A stretch of DNA of 64,000 nt from Rubrivivax gelatinosus IL144 (GTDB lineage: Bacteria > Pseudomonadota > Gammaproteobacteria > Burkholderiales > Burkholderiaceae_C). Below are positions 17,955-26,712 of this stretch, one piece after another. The stretch lies in the NCBI RefSeq assembly GCF_000284255.1, contig NC_017075.1:1240001-1304000 (forward strand), in the 5' to 3' direction. Positions within the stretch are counted from its first letter, which is position 1, and each line of letters opens with the position of its first letter. The notes under the pieces were generated by a model. That model did no database searches. It was not told where the DNA came from and worked only from the letters and a program-made list of their open reading frames with translations. A program made the position numbers and the translations under genes.

Positions 17955-18495
17955 AACGCGCCAGGTGGGCGAAGCGCGACAGGTCCACGCCGACGTGCTT
18001 GGACCAGCCGGCGACGACGAAGAGATAGGCGTCGGCGACGCTGAAGTCCTCGCCGAGCAGGAAGGGCTGCTCGGCCAGGGCCGCGTCGACATAGGCGAAG
18101 CGGTCGCCCAGCTTGCTGCGGAACAGCGCCTTGGCTTCTTCGGGCATGCCCGGCGTGAACAGCGGCGAAAAGCCCTTGTGCAGCTCGGTCGAGATGAAGT
18201 TCAGCCACTCGACGAGGCGGTAGCGCGCCATCGTGCCGGCGGCCGGCGCGAGCTTCTTCTCGGGCACCTGGTCGGCGATCCATTGCACGATCGCCGGGCC
18301 TTCGCTGAGGCGCTCGCCGCTGTCGAGCTCGAGCAGCGGCACGTAGCCCTTGGGGTTGATCGTGTAGTAGTCGGTGCCGTCGGCCAGACGGTGCGTCTTG
18401 GTGCTGGCCATCACCGCGTGGAAGGCCAGGCCGGACTCGAGCAGCACGATGTGCGGCGACAGCGAACACGCGCCGGGGCTGTAGTAGAGCTTCAT
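17881..18495 (-). CDS. Glutathione S-transferase, beta class
   Basis: 204 residues from ATG 18495. MKLYYSPGACSLSPHIVLLE carries the beta-class cysteine (Cys10) in the thioredoxin-like N-terminal domain; INPKGYVPLLEL and GPAIVQWIAD complete the glutathione site. The helical C-terminal domain includes GEDFSVADAYLF. Cytosolic detoxification of electrophiles. The 3' end overlaps the convergent glycosyltransferase. Confidence 0.9.
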   Translation of the reverse strand: MKLYYSPGACSLSPHIVLLESGLAFHAVMASTKTHRLADGTDYYTINPKGYVPLLELDSGERLSEGPAIVQWIADQVPEKKLAPAAGTMARYRLVEWLNFISTELHKGFSPLFTPGMPEEAKALFRSKLGDRFAYVDAALAEQPFLLGEDFSVADAYLFVVAGWSKHVGVDLSRFAHLARFIERVGARPAVQQAMRAEGLIRGG

Positions 18496-18606
18496 GGGAT
18501 CTCCGTCAGATAGGTGGCGCGATGCTGCCGCGGCGCGCGGCGGCAAGGCGCCGGCGCGATTGAACGCCGGATTCGAAAACGCTGCACGGCCGGGGGCGTG
18601 CCCGGC

Positions 18607-19698
18607 TCAGGCGATGACCGCGTCCAGCGGCCGCCGCAGCGAGTCGGGCAGGCGTGCGCCGCGGCCGATGCGCACGACGAGATCCGGCCGCAGCGTGCCC
18701 AGGCCGAAGGCCGCGGCCAGCGGCGCGCGCAGCGCCGCCACCTCGACCGGCGGGTTCAGCAGCGACAGCTGCAGCCCGGCGGCGGTGGCTTCCAGCGCCA
18801 GGCGCTGGAAGGCGCGGCCGACCTCGACCCAGCGCGCCGGCCCGCCGGCGGCATCGGAGGCGAGGATGACGACACCGGCGCTGCTGCGCAGCTGCTCGGC
18901 GCTGCGCCGGGCTTCGCTGTCGGCGTGCAGGAAGCGCCGCACCAGGCGCCGCGCCAGCCACGGCGGCATGCTGGGCTGGCCGTTGCAGCCGATGAACAGG
19001 CCGTCGCCGCTGCGCGCCGCTTCTTCGGCGTCGAAACGCAGCCAGCGCACCAGCTCGTCGACGAAAGCGCGGTTGGAAAGCTGCGTGCGCAGCCCGGCGA
19101 CCACGGCCGCCAGCAGCCGCTCCAGCCCGGCGGTGTCGGTGATCAGCCGCGCCGCCACGCCCTCGGCTTCGGCGGCGTCTTCGAGCTGGCGCCAGGTGGC
19201 CGCCGGCAGCGGCCGGCCGTCGAAGACGCCGCGTGTCGTCTGGCGCTGCACGATCGCCGTGTAGCGCGACGACAGCCGCGGCCGCGTCGGCGCCAGCGCG
19301 ACGCTGATGCGGCCGTCTGCGCCGACCTGGGGCTCGGCCATCAGCCCGTGGGCCAGCGCCGCCTGCACCAGGTTCTCGGTGGCGCAGCCCAGCGAGACGA
19401 GGAGGTGGTGGTCGTCGGGGTCGACGGCGGGGCAGCGCCGCGTGGTGTCGGGCTCGATGCGGATCTGCTCGCGGCCGAGCACGAAGCGCCAGCACTGCGT
19501 GTTGTGGCTGGACGGCGCCAGCGTCGCCGCCTGCACCAGCGCGCGCAGCCGCTCGCGGCCGTCGACGCTGCCGGGCAGCACCAGGCGGCGCTGCAGCCGC
19601 GCCGTCGCCTGCTGCACGGCGCTCTCGTCGCAGCCGGCGAGCGTGGCGCCGCCGGCCAGCAGGGCGCCGTACGCCATCACGCGTCGACGACTTGGCAT
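18607..19698 (-). CDS. Nitroreductase-like (Acg family) exported lipoprotein
   Basis: 363 residues from ATG 19698. The N terminus MPSRRRVMAYGALLAGG ends in the lipobox LAGC and has a twin-arginine start, so export by Tat or Sec as a lipoprotein is likely. APSSHNTQCWRF near residue 61 is the FMN-phosphate motif of the nitroreductase fold, and the closing TLRPDLVVRIGRGA is typical of the Acg-type branch (duplicated, degenerate nitroreductase). Flavin-linked redox role inferred; substrate unknown. Monocistronic. Confidence 0.75.
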   Translation of the reverse strand: MPSRRRVMAYGALLAGGATLAGCDESAVQQATARLQRRLVLPGSVDGRERLRALVQAATLAPSSHNTQCWRFVLGREQIRIEPDTTRRCPAVDPDDHHLLVSLGCATENLVQAALAHGLMAEPQVGADGRISVALAPTRPRLSSRYTAIVQRQTTRGVFDGRPLPAATWRQLEDAAEAEGVAARLITDTAGLERLLAAVVAGLRTQLSNRAFVDELVRWLRFDAEEAARSGDGLFIGCNGQPSMPPWLARRLVRRFLHADSEARRSAEQLRSSAGVVILASDAAGGPARWVEVGRAFQRLALEATAAGLQLSLLNPPVEVAALRAPLAAAFGLGTLRPDLVVRIGRGARLPDSLRRPLDAVIA

Positions 19699-19844
19699 CG
19701 CATCCTCCCCGAAGCGGTCCCGGTGATCACCTTAGGGCGCGCCCTCGGCCCGGCGATTGAGCCGCATCAGCGCCCGCGTGTCGCCCCGTCTTGTCGCTGC
19801 CCGTGGGCGGTGCCAGCATCGGCGCTCCACCACAGGAGCAGACG

Positions 19845-20558
19845 ATGGCCAAGCCGATGTTCGATGCCGAGGCGCTGATCGCGATGTTCGAGACCGCCAC
19901 CGCCCAGCAGGGCGCGCAGCTGCGTCAGGCGGTGACGCAGACCGCGCTCGGGGCGCTGCAGGGCCGCGAGCTGACGCTGAAGAACCTGCGCGCGACGATC
20001 AAGGCCGTCGGCGACGCCGCCAGCCTGGGCGTGGCGCGCAATGCGGTTGCCGGCGTCGACCCGACGGCGCTGCTCGACAGCGCCGTCGCCGGGCTGGACG
20101 CCGCGGTGCTGAAGGCCGTCGAGGCCAACCGCGTCGCGCTGCAGCGCCTGGTGCAGCAGGGCGCCGACCTGCGCGAGAAGCATCTGCAGAAGGCGCTGGA
20201 CGACCTCGACAAGATGGAGGACACGCTGTTCGCGGCGCTGAAGAAGAGCGCCGCCGGCAGCGGCAGCAGTGTCGCGGCGGCCTGGGGCCCGGTGCTCGAA
20301 CGGCTGCAGGCCGGCGGCACGCTGTCGGGCGTGCAGGCCTCGCTGACCGCCGAGCAGGTGGCCGAGCAGATGCAGGCGGCGATGCGCACGACGCGCCACG
20401 CCTCGGTGCGCGCCGCGCAGGCGCTGGCCGACAGCTACACGGCGATGGTCAGCGGCGTGCTGATGGGCCTGGCCGAGGCGCTGCAGTCGGCGCCTGCGGC
20501 GGCCGCAGCCGCCGAAGCCCCGGCGCGCAAGACCGCGGCGCGCAAGCGCACGGCCTGA
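19845..20558 (+). CDS. Helical phasin-like protein, 237 aa
   Basis: From ATG 19845, preceded by ACAGGAGCAG. Almost entirely amphipathic helix rich in Ala, Gln and Leu (MAKPMFDAEALIAMFETATAQQG...), with a low-complexity AAAAAEAPARKTAARKRTA tail like that of phasins and histone-like proteins. It resembles DUF6781/phasin-type proteins of Burkholderiales that coat polyhydroxyalkanoate granules, but I see no diagnostic motif. No pha gene is adjacent. Cytoplasmic. Confidence 0.55.
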   Translation: MAKPMFDAEALIAMFETATAQQGAQLRQAVTQTALGALQGRELTLKNLRATIKAVGDAASLGVARNAVAGVDPTALLDSAVAGLDAAVLKAVEANRVALQRLVQQGADLREKHLQKALDDLDKMEDTLFAALKKSAAGSGSSVAAAWGPVLERLQAGGTLSGVQASLTAEQVAEQMQAAMRTTRHASVRAAQALADSYTAMVSGVLMGLAEALQSAPAAAAAAEAPARKTAARKRTA

Positions 20559-20614
20559 CCGGCCGTCGGGGCGCCGTGGGCGCCCCGGCGCAGACGATGC
20601 GCTATCGTCCCGCG

Positions 20615-22057
20615 ATGGCTGAGACCACCTTCTTCTGGCACGACTACGAGACCTTCGGCCGCGTGCCGCGGCGCGACCGGCCGGCGCAGTTCGCCGGCAT
20701 CCGCACCGACGCCGAACTCAACGAGATCGGCGCCCCGGCGATGTGGTTCTGCCAGCCGCCGACCGACGCGCTGCCCGACCCCGAGAGCTGCCTGCTGACC
20801 GGCATCCTGCCGCAGCAGGCGCTGGCCGAAGGCGTCGCCGAGCGCGAGTTCGCCTCTCGCATCGAGGCCGCGCTGGCCGCGCCCGGCACGATCGGCGTCG
20901 GCTACAACAGCATCCGCTTCGACGACGAGGTCACGCGCTTTCTCTTCTGGCGCAACCTGATCGACCCCTACGCGCGCGAATGGCAGAACGGCTGCGGCCG
21001 CTGGGACCTGCTGGACGTCGTGCGCTGCTGCTGGGCGTTGCGCCCCGAGGGCATCGAGTGGCCCAAGCACGAGGACGGCCGGCCTTCGTTCAAGCTCGAG
21101 CACCTGACGGCGGCCAACGGCCTGGCGCATGAGGCCGCGCACGATGCGCTGTCCGACGTGCGCGCGACGATCGCGCTGGCGCGGCTGATCCGCCAGCGCC
21201 AGCCGCGGCTCTGGGACTTCTGCCTGAAGTTGCGCCACAAGGACGCGGTGCGCGCCGAGATCGGCGTCGGCCGGCCGTTCCTGCACCTGTCGGGCATGTA
21301 CGGCGTCGAGAACGGCTGCATGGCCATCGTCTGGCCGCTGGCGCCGCACCCGACGAACCGCAACGAGCTGATCGTCTGGGACCTGGCGCAGGACCCGGCC
21401 GAACTCGCGTCGCTCGACGCCGAGACCGTGCGCCGGCGCCTGTACACCAAGACCGAGGAACTGGCCGCCGCCGGCGAGACCCGGCTGCCGATCAAGACCA
21501 TCCACCTGAACAAGTCGCCGGTCGTCATCGGCAACCTGAAGACGCTGGGCCCGGCGCGCGAGCGCTGGGGCCTGGACCTCGAGCGCGCGCTGGTGCACGC
21601 CGAACGCGCCGCCGCGCTGGGCCGCACGCTGGAGCCGCTGTGGAGCCTGGTCTTCGCCAAGCCGGCGGCCGGCGCCCCGGTCGATGTCGACGAAGACCTG
21701 TACGGCGGTTTCCTCGGCGACGAGGACCGGCGCCAGCTGCAGCGCCTGCGCGGCCTGGACGGCGCGGCGCTGGCCTCGCGCCGCCCGGCTTTCGACGACC
21801 CGCGGCTGGACGAGCTGCTGTTCCGCTACCGCGCGCGCAACTTCGCCGACACGCTGGACGCCGAAGAGCGCGAGCGCTGGGCGGCGCACCGCCACGCACG
21901 CCTGATCGACGGCGCCGGCGGCGCGCTGACGCTGCAGGCGTATGCCGAGCGCATCGACGAACTCGCCGAAGCGGCGGCCGAGCGCGACGACGAACGCGCG
22001 CAATCGCTGCTCGAAGCGCTTGTCGACTGGGCCGAGCAGCTCGCGCCGCAGGACTAA
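20615..22057 (+). CDS. sbcB: Exodeoxyribonuclease I
   Basis: 480 residues from ATG 20615 (E. coli 475). The DEDDh exonuclease domain shows HDYETFG near residue 9, GYNSIRFDDEVTRFLFWRN and HDALSDVRATIALARL; the SH3-like and helical extensions follow (HLSGMYGVENGC, TIHLNKSPVV). The enzyme degrades single-stranded DNA 3' to 5' in recombination and mismatch repair. The reading frame stays open far upstream, but the family N terminus begins at this ATG. Confidence 0.95.
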   Translation: MAETTFFWHDYETFGRVPRRDRPAQFAGIRTDAELNEIGAPAMWFCQPPTDALPDPESCLLTGILPQQALAEGVAEREFASRIEAALAAPGTIGVGYNSIRFDDEVTRFLFWRNLIDPYAREWQNGCGRWDLLDVVRCCWALRPEGIEWPKHEDGRPSFKLEHLTAANGLAHEAAHDALSDVRATIALARLIRQRQPRLWDFCLKLRHKDAVRAEIGVGRPFLHLSGMYGVENGCMAIVWPLAPHPTNRNELIVWDLAQDPAELASLDAETVRRRLYTKTEELAAAGETRLPIKTIHLNKSPVVIGNLKTLGPARERWGLDLERALVHAERAAALGRTLEPLWSLVFAKPAAGAPVDVDEDLYGGFLGDEDRRQLQRLRGLDGAALASRRPAFDDPRLDELLFRYRARNFADTLDAEERERWAAHRHARLIDGAGGALTLQAYAERIDELAEAAAERDDERAQSLLEALVDWAEQLAPQD

Positions 22058-22090
22058 CGGACGCCGCGGTCTTGGTGGCGTCTGTTCGCG

Positions 22091-23824
22091 TCAGAATGGC
22101 AGGTCGCGCCCCAGCGTCGCGCTGTAGTAGCGGTCCCAGAACGCCAACTGGCTCTGGAACGGCACCGTCGTCGGTGCAATGCGGTCGCCGATCTCCATGG
22201 TCTGGCTCGTGGGCCCGGTAAAGCGCGGCCATGTCGGCAGCCCCTTGCCATTGGGATCCCCGCTGCGTGCGAAGTTGATCAGGTAGCTCGACGCGGTGCT
22301 GGCGATCTTCCGGTCGACGTCGGTGTAGTCACGTGCCGGCGCGCTGACATCCAGGTTGTCGTAGAAGTAGACCTGCTCCAGCGTGTGGTGCGCGCCGAAC
22401 TTGTAGGCCGGCGACAACCCAGTGAAGCTTTGATCGGAGAAGTACGAGGGGCGCCGTGTGAAGAAGTACAGATACGTCGGTGCTTGCGCCAGTGCCGCGT
22501 GCGCGCGTGCCAGCGTCCAGACGTTCCAGGCGAACGTGCCGTCGCGCATCGGCTCGTAGGCCATGGCCTGAACGTCGTCGTCGCTGCTCGCCGGATAAGC
22601 AGCCTTGAAGTCTTCGGCGAAGCTGCCGTAAGTCGCCGCCACCTTGCTGGTGTAGCCGGCCAGCGTGGTCGCGAACGCCGGATACGGTGTGCCTTCGTCG
22701 GCGTTCCAGCCGGCCAGCAGAGGCACCGCGTTGACTCGGCCGGCCTTGATCAGCAAGTCCAGTTGGTCAGGCAGCACGGCCCCGTCGACGATGGGCTGGG
22801 AGATGGCGCCGCTGCCGGCCATGATCTCGGTTGCACTCTTCGCGCGCAAGGCGGCCAAGTCGGCAGCACCGAGATTGGCGGCGAAAGTGCTGCCGGCGGC
22901 CTCGGCCTGCGCCAGCGTCGGGGTGTCGCTGCCCGCCGGCAATGCGGCCAGACTTTCGAGCACCAGCTTGTGGAACAGGCCGCTTGCCAGCGGCGAAGCG
23001 TAGAGCACGCTGGCCAGGCCGGCACCTGCCGACTCGCTGTATATCGTAACGTTGTCCGGGTCTCCGCCCAGTGCCGCGATGTTCGACTTGATCCACTTCA
23101 GAACGGCGATGGCGTCGTACAGCGCGTAGTTGCCCGAAGTGCCATCTGCGGACTCGGCGCTGAGTTCCGGGTGCGCGAGGAATCCGAGCGGTCCTAGGCG
23201 GTAGTTCATCGTCACCACGACCGCGCCCTTCGCCGCCAGGCCCTTGCCGTTGTAGTTCGGCTGGGAGCCCGCGCCGATCAGGTAGGCACCGCCGTGCAGC
23301 AGCAGCATGACCGGACGCTTCTCTCCCGCGGTCGCAGCGGCGGTCCAGACGTTGAGATACAGGCAGTCCTCGCTTTGCGACTCCGTCTGCTGGTACAGGA
23401 TGGAGCCCACGCGCCCGGCCGGACGGTCGGCCATCACGCAAGCGGCGGAGAAGTTGTCGCTGCGGCGCACGCCGCTCCAGGCCGTGACCGGCTGAGGTGC
23501 TTTCCAGCGCAGGCTGCCGACCGGCGGTGCGGCGAACGGGATGCCGCGGAACACGCGCATGTCCGCAGTCGAGTCGGCGGCCGCGACGACGGTGCCGCCG
23601 GTGACGCTCACCATGTCGCGGGCGGCCACGTAAGCCGACGCTTGGTCGTCGTCGCTGTCGCCGCCGCACGCGCTGAGCAGCGACAGCGCGATCGCGGTGG
23701 TGGCGCAGACTCTGGCGGCGATCTTTCGGCGCGTGCGACGCAGATCGCGACGAGAGTCGGTCGGCGCGCAATGCTGCGCGCGCGAGGCGCGGGTCTCGAC
23801 CCGTGCCTTCGAAAGGCTGGACAT
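22091..23824 (-). CDS. Type B carboxylesterase lipoprotein
   Basis: 577 residues from ATG 23824. A long basic N terminus leads to a lipoprotein signal ending LSAC. Carboxylesterase features: oxyanion hole HGGAYLIGAG, nucleophile elbow YSESAGAG (family GESAGG; Gly replaced by Ser), acid NADEGTPY and catalytic His in GAHHTLEQVYFY. EDCLYLNVW is the disulfide-region signature. It hydrolyses esters in the periplasm or outside; substrate unknown. Base composition is less GC-extreme than the neighbours. Divergent from a LysR gene that probably controls it. Confidence 0.88.
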   Translation of the reverse strand: MSSLSKARVETRASRAQHCAPTDSRRDLRRTRRKIAARVCATTAIALSLLSACGGDSDDDQASAYVAARDMVSVTGGTVVAAADSTADMRVFRGIPFAAPPVGSLRWKAPQPVTAWSGVRRSDNFSAACVMADRPAGRVGSILYQQTESQSEDCLYLNVWTAAATAGEKRPVMLLLHGGAYLIGAGSQPNYNGKGLAAKGAVVVTMNYRLGPLGFLAHPELSAESADGTSGNYALYDAIAVLKWIKSNIAALGGDPDNVTIYSESAGAGLASVLYASPLASGLFHKLVLESLAALPAGSDTPTLAQAEAAGSTFAANLGAADLAALRAKSATEIMAGSGAISQPIVDGAVLPDQLDLLIKAGRVNAVPLLAGWNADEGTPYPAFATTLAGYTSKVAATYGSFAEDFKAAYPASSDDDVQAMAYEPMRDGTFAWNVWTLARAHAALAQAPTYLYFFTRRPSYFSDQSFTGLSPAYKFGAHHTLEQVYFYDNLDVSAPARDYTDVDRKIASTASSYLINFARSGDPNGKGLPTWPRFTGPTSQTMEIGDRIAPTTVPFQSQLAFWDRYYSATLGRDLPF

Positions 23825-24005
23825 CTATCTCTCCTATGACGGGCGGTCGCGCTTCGGATCGGCTGCGACCTTCTTCTTCGTTCGGTGTTCGCGTGCCTTG
23901 TGGCACGTCTTTCAGTCAGCGGCTCCTCCGGCGGGTGCTCCCTCGGGCTCCCCGGAGTGCCGTGTCTGCGCGATCGACTTTAGGGAGGCGTACTGATGTC
24001 CGTAA

Positions 24006-24042
24006 GATGCAGAAACTGTGACCGTGATTCACTTTCTGCATC
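24006..24042. promoter_or_regulatory. Perfect 10-bp inverted repeat, probable LysR operator
   Basis: GATGCAGAAA (24006-24015) and TTTCTGCATC (24033-24042) are exact complements separated by 17 bases that themselves contain GTGA and TCAC. It lies between the divergent esterase and lysR genes, 15 bases before the lysR ATG. Position and symmetry suit an autoregulatory LysR-type site; an mRNA hairpin that hides the lysR start is the alternative. Confidence 0.6.
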
Positions 24043-24057
24043 CCTCGGGTGGCGTCG

Positions 24058-24987
24058 ATGAGCTTGAAGCTTGAGCAACTGCATCACCTCGTGGCCGTCG
24101 TGGAACACGGCAGCCTGCGGGCCGCTTCACGCCGGCTGGGCGTTCCCCAACCGGCGCTGACGCGGAGCATTCGGGCGCTCGAACGTCAGCTCGGGGCCGA
24201 ACTCTTTACTCGCGCGTCGCAGGGCATGACGCTCACCGAACTGGGGCGGCGATTTCACCATCGCGCCAGCGCCATCGTTCATGAGATGCGGCGCGCGCAC
24301 GACGAACTCGCCCAGGGGGGCGGTGACGAACATGGTCAAGTCGTCGTCGCGTTGTCGATCCTGCCGCACCTCTTGATGCTGCCCCGGGCGTTGCCCGTCT
24401 TTCGGCGGCGTTATCCCAACGTCCGGCTGCATCTGATCGAAGGGCTATTTCCCGACGTCGAGGAGCGCCTGCGAACTGGCCAGGTCGATTTCTATCTGGG
24501 CGCCGCGCCGCGCCGGCTGCCCGCGCCGGGGCTTCGGGTCCGTCCGCTGTTCGCCCACCCGCGCTCGGTCGTCTGCCACCCGGGGCATCCCTTGCGCGAG
24601 GCGAGGTCGCTGGAGTTGTTGGTCGAGGCCGCATGGGCCACGACCGCGATCGACTATGACGCCGAGCGAGACCTGGGCGAAATCTTCGCTCAGTACGGGC
24701 TACGTCCCCCGCGCGTGATGCTTCAGGCGCGCACTGCCACCTCGCTAGTCGCGGCGCTGACCGGGGACCTTCTGGCGCTGGTGCCTATGCAATGGCATCA
24801 AAGCCCGCAGTTCCGCGGCCTGCTTCAGGCCGTTCCCGTCAGCGAGCCTCTTCCACCCGTGGAGATCGCGCTTCTGACTCGCGATGGCTTGCCGATGACC
24901 CCGGCGGCCGAGTACTTGTGCGACGTACTGCTGCGCGAGCTGCCCGCTCCGGCCTCGCCGCCTCAGGTGTCTGGGCTCATCGCATGA
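24058..24987 (+). CDS. LysR-family transcriptional regulator
   Basis: 309 residues from ATG 24058 (a GTG at 24049 adds 3 residues). N-terminal winged helix-turn-helix: LEQLHHLVAVVEHGSLRAASRRLGVPQPALTRSIRALER; the substrate-binding domain starts near residue 92 (GQVVVALSILPHLLMLPRAL). Divergent from the carboxylesterase, which it probably regulates in response to a substrate or product. Its 3' end overlaps the convergent sulfotransferase-like gene by 25 bases. Confidence 0.88.
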   Translation: MSLKLEQLHHLVAVVEHGSLRAASRRLGVPQPALTRSIRALERQLGAELFTRASQGMTLTELGRRFHHRASAIVHEMRRAHDELAQGGGDEHGQVVVALSILPHLLMLPRALPVFRRRYPNVRLHLIEGLFPDVEERLRTGQVDFYLGAAPRRLPAPGLRVRPLFAHPRSVVCHPGHPLREARSLELLVEAAWATTAIDYDAERDLGEIFAQYGLRPPRVMLQARTATSLVAALTGDLLALVPMQWHQSPQFRGLLQAVPVSEPLPPVEIALLTRDGLPMTPAAEYLCDVLLRELPAPASPPQVSGLIA

Positions 24988-25706
24988 CGCGCCAGCGCCT
25001 CGTAGGCTGGGCGGCAGGCGTCGGCGGCACGCGCCGCGTCGCCGGACAGCTCGACGCGGCGCTCGCGCGGCGGCTCGAAGCCGGTGGACTTCCAGACCGC
25101 GTCGTACCAGTGCGGCGCCCAGACGCCGTCGCTGGCGCGCGGGCCGGCCGGCCAGGCCAGCATGCGTTCGGTGAAGGGCAGGGCGAGGCGCGCGCACAGC
25201 GCACGCAAGTGCGCTTCAGGCGCGAGCAGGAAACGTTCGGCGTCGATCACCGGCGGCGCAGCGCCGAGCCGGTCGGCGATCTCGTCGAACAGCCGGGCCT
25301 GCTGCAGCAGGCCGATGTCCTCGGGCGCGACCGTCGCACGCGACTTCAGGTAGCTGGCGACGACCAGCGCCGGGTCGCGGATCAGGAACACGTTCTCCAG
25401 CCGGTGCACCCAGCCCAGCTCCATGCCGGGCAGCAGGTGGTGGGTCATGTGCTTCTGGTACCAGACGGCGGCGCCACCCGGCGCCGGGCCGTCGGCCAGC
25501 GCGGCGGCGACGCGCCGCCAGTCGGTGTCGCCGGCGGCGATGACCTCGTCGCGGCCCGGATGGTCGAGCTGCGTCGCCTGCAGGTAGTGCGCGTACAGCG
25601 GCTCGTCGCTGACGGCGCAGTCGGGGCGGTTCTCCCAGGCGCGCATCATCGCCGTCGAGATGTTGCGCGGGCCGCTCCAGGCGGCGATGCGGCGTGGGGC
25701 GTTCAT
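24963..25706 (-). CDS. Sulfotransferase-like P-loop protein
   Basis: 247 residues from ATG 25706, whose ATGA overlaps the aminotransferase stop. WSGPRNISTAMMRAWENR at residues 10-27 resembles the 5'-phosphosulfate loop of sulfotransferases, and NVFLIRDPALVVASYL resembles the 3'-phosphate site. Homologues are often annotated sulfotransferase-like and occur next to or fused with class IV aminotransferases. Whether it uses PAPS is not shown. Second gene of a two-gene unit. Confidence 0.7.
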   Translation of the reverse strand: MNAPRRIAAWSGPRNISTAMMRAWENRPDCAVSDEPLYAHYLQATQLDHPGRDEVIAAGDTDWRRVAAALADGPAPGGAAVWYQKHMTHHLLPGMELGWVHRLENVFLIRDPALVVASYLKSRATVAPEDIGLLQQARLFDEIADRLGAAPPVIDAERFLLAPEAHLRALCARLALPFTERMLAWPAGPRASDGVWAPHWYDAVWKSTGFEPPRERRVELSGDAARAADACRPAYEALARHAMSPDT

Positions 25707-26638
25707 GCCGCCCGGCTGGCCGCGCGGGCGGCGACGTCGCGCTGCACCAGGCCGGCGTACAACTCGCGCAGCCGCGCCAGCATGGGCCCGGGCTTACCGT
25801 CGCCTATCGTGCGGCCGTCGACCTGCCGCACCGGCGCCAGCCCGGCGAAGGTGCCGGTGACGAAGGCCTCGTCGGCGCCGTAGACCTCGGTCAGGCTGAA
25901 GTTCTTCTCGCGCACCGTGATGCCGGCTTCGCGGCAGACCTGGATGACGTTGGCGCGCGTGATGCCGCCCAGGCAGTAGTCGCCGGTCGAGGTCCAGACC
26001 TCGCCGCGGCGCACGATGAAGAAGTGCGTCGAGTTGCAGGTGGCGACGAAGCCGTGCGGGTCCAGCATCAGCGCCTCGTCGGCGCCGGCCGTGTAGGCCT
26101 GGATGCAGGCCGTGATGCAGTTGAGCTTGCTGTGGCTGTTGAGCTTGGGGTCCTGCACGTCGGGGAAACCGCGGCGCACGTGCACGGTGAAGAGCGACAG
26201 GCCCTCGGCCAGCGTCTCGGGCTTGGCGGTCTTGAACTCGGCGATGATGACCACGGTGGCGCGGCCGACGGTGACGCGCGGGTCCTGGTAGGGCGTGCGC
26301 TTGACGCCGCGCGTGACCATCAGCCGCGCGTGCACGCCGTCCGTCATGCCGTTGGCGGCCAGCGTCGCGTAGATCGCGTCGGTGAGTTCGGCGCGGCTCA
26401 TGCCGATGTCCATCGCGATCGCCTTCGCGCCTTCGTAGAGGCGGTCGAGGTGGGCGTCGAGGAAGGCCGGGTGGCCGTTGAAGACGCGCAAACCCTCCCA
26501 GACGCCGTCTCCGAGCACGAAGCCGCTGTCGAAGACCGAGACGACGGCCTCGTTGCGGTGTTTCAGCTCGCCGTTGACCCAGATGCGGATGTCGGCGTTG
26601 CGCGGGTCGTCGTGGAAGTCCTGGATGCTCTGTGCCAT
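25703..26638 (-). CDS. Class IV (branched-chain/D-amino acid type) aminotransferase
   Basis: 311 residues from ATG 26638. Fold-type IV PLP enzyme: FVLGDGVWEGLRVFNG, the catalytic lysine in NSHSKLNCITACIQA, and the cofactor phosphate region FVTGTFAGLAPV. It could act as branched-chain aminotransferase, D-alanine aminotransferase or aminodeoxychorismate lyase; motif detail favours the IlvE-like group. The downstream partner overlaps by 4 bases, which suggests a shared pathway rather than general leucine synthesis, since the leu genes are 31 kb away. Confidence 0.85.
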   Translation of the reverse strand: MAQSIQDFHDDPRNADIRIWVNGELKHRNEAVVSVFDSGFVLGDGVWEGLRVFNGHPAFLDAHLDRLYEGAKAIAMDIGMSRAELTDAIYATLAANGMTDGVHARLMVTRGVKRTPYQDPRVTVGRATVVIIAEFKTAKPETLAEGLSLFTVHVRRGFPDVQDPKLNSHSKLNCITACIQAYTAGADEALMLDPHGFVATCNSTHFFIVRRGEVWTSTGDYCLGGITRANVIQVCREAGITVREKNFSLTEVYGADEAFVTGTFAGLAPVRQVDGRTIGDGKPGPMLARLRELYAGLVQRDVAARAASRAA

Positions 26639-26712
26639 CGGGCCAGTGTACGCAGCGTGAGGTTTCTCCCCGATACGGCGTTGTGCGTAGGCCCGGCGGC
26701 ACAATCGTCCGC

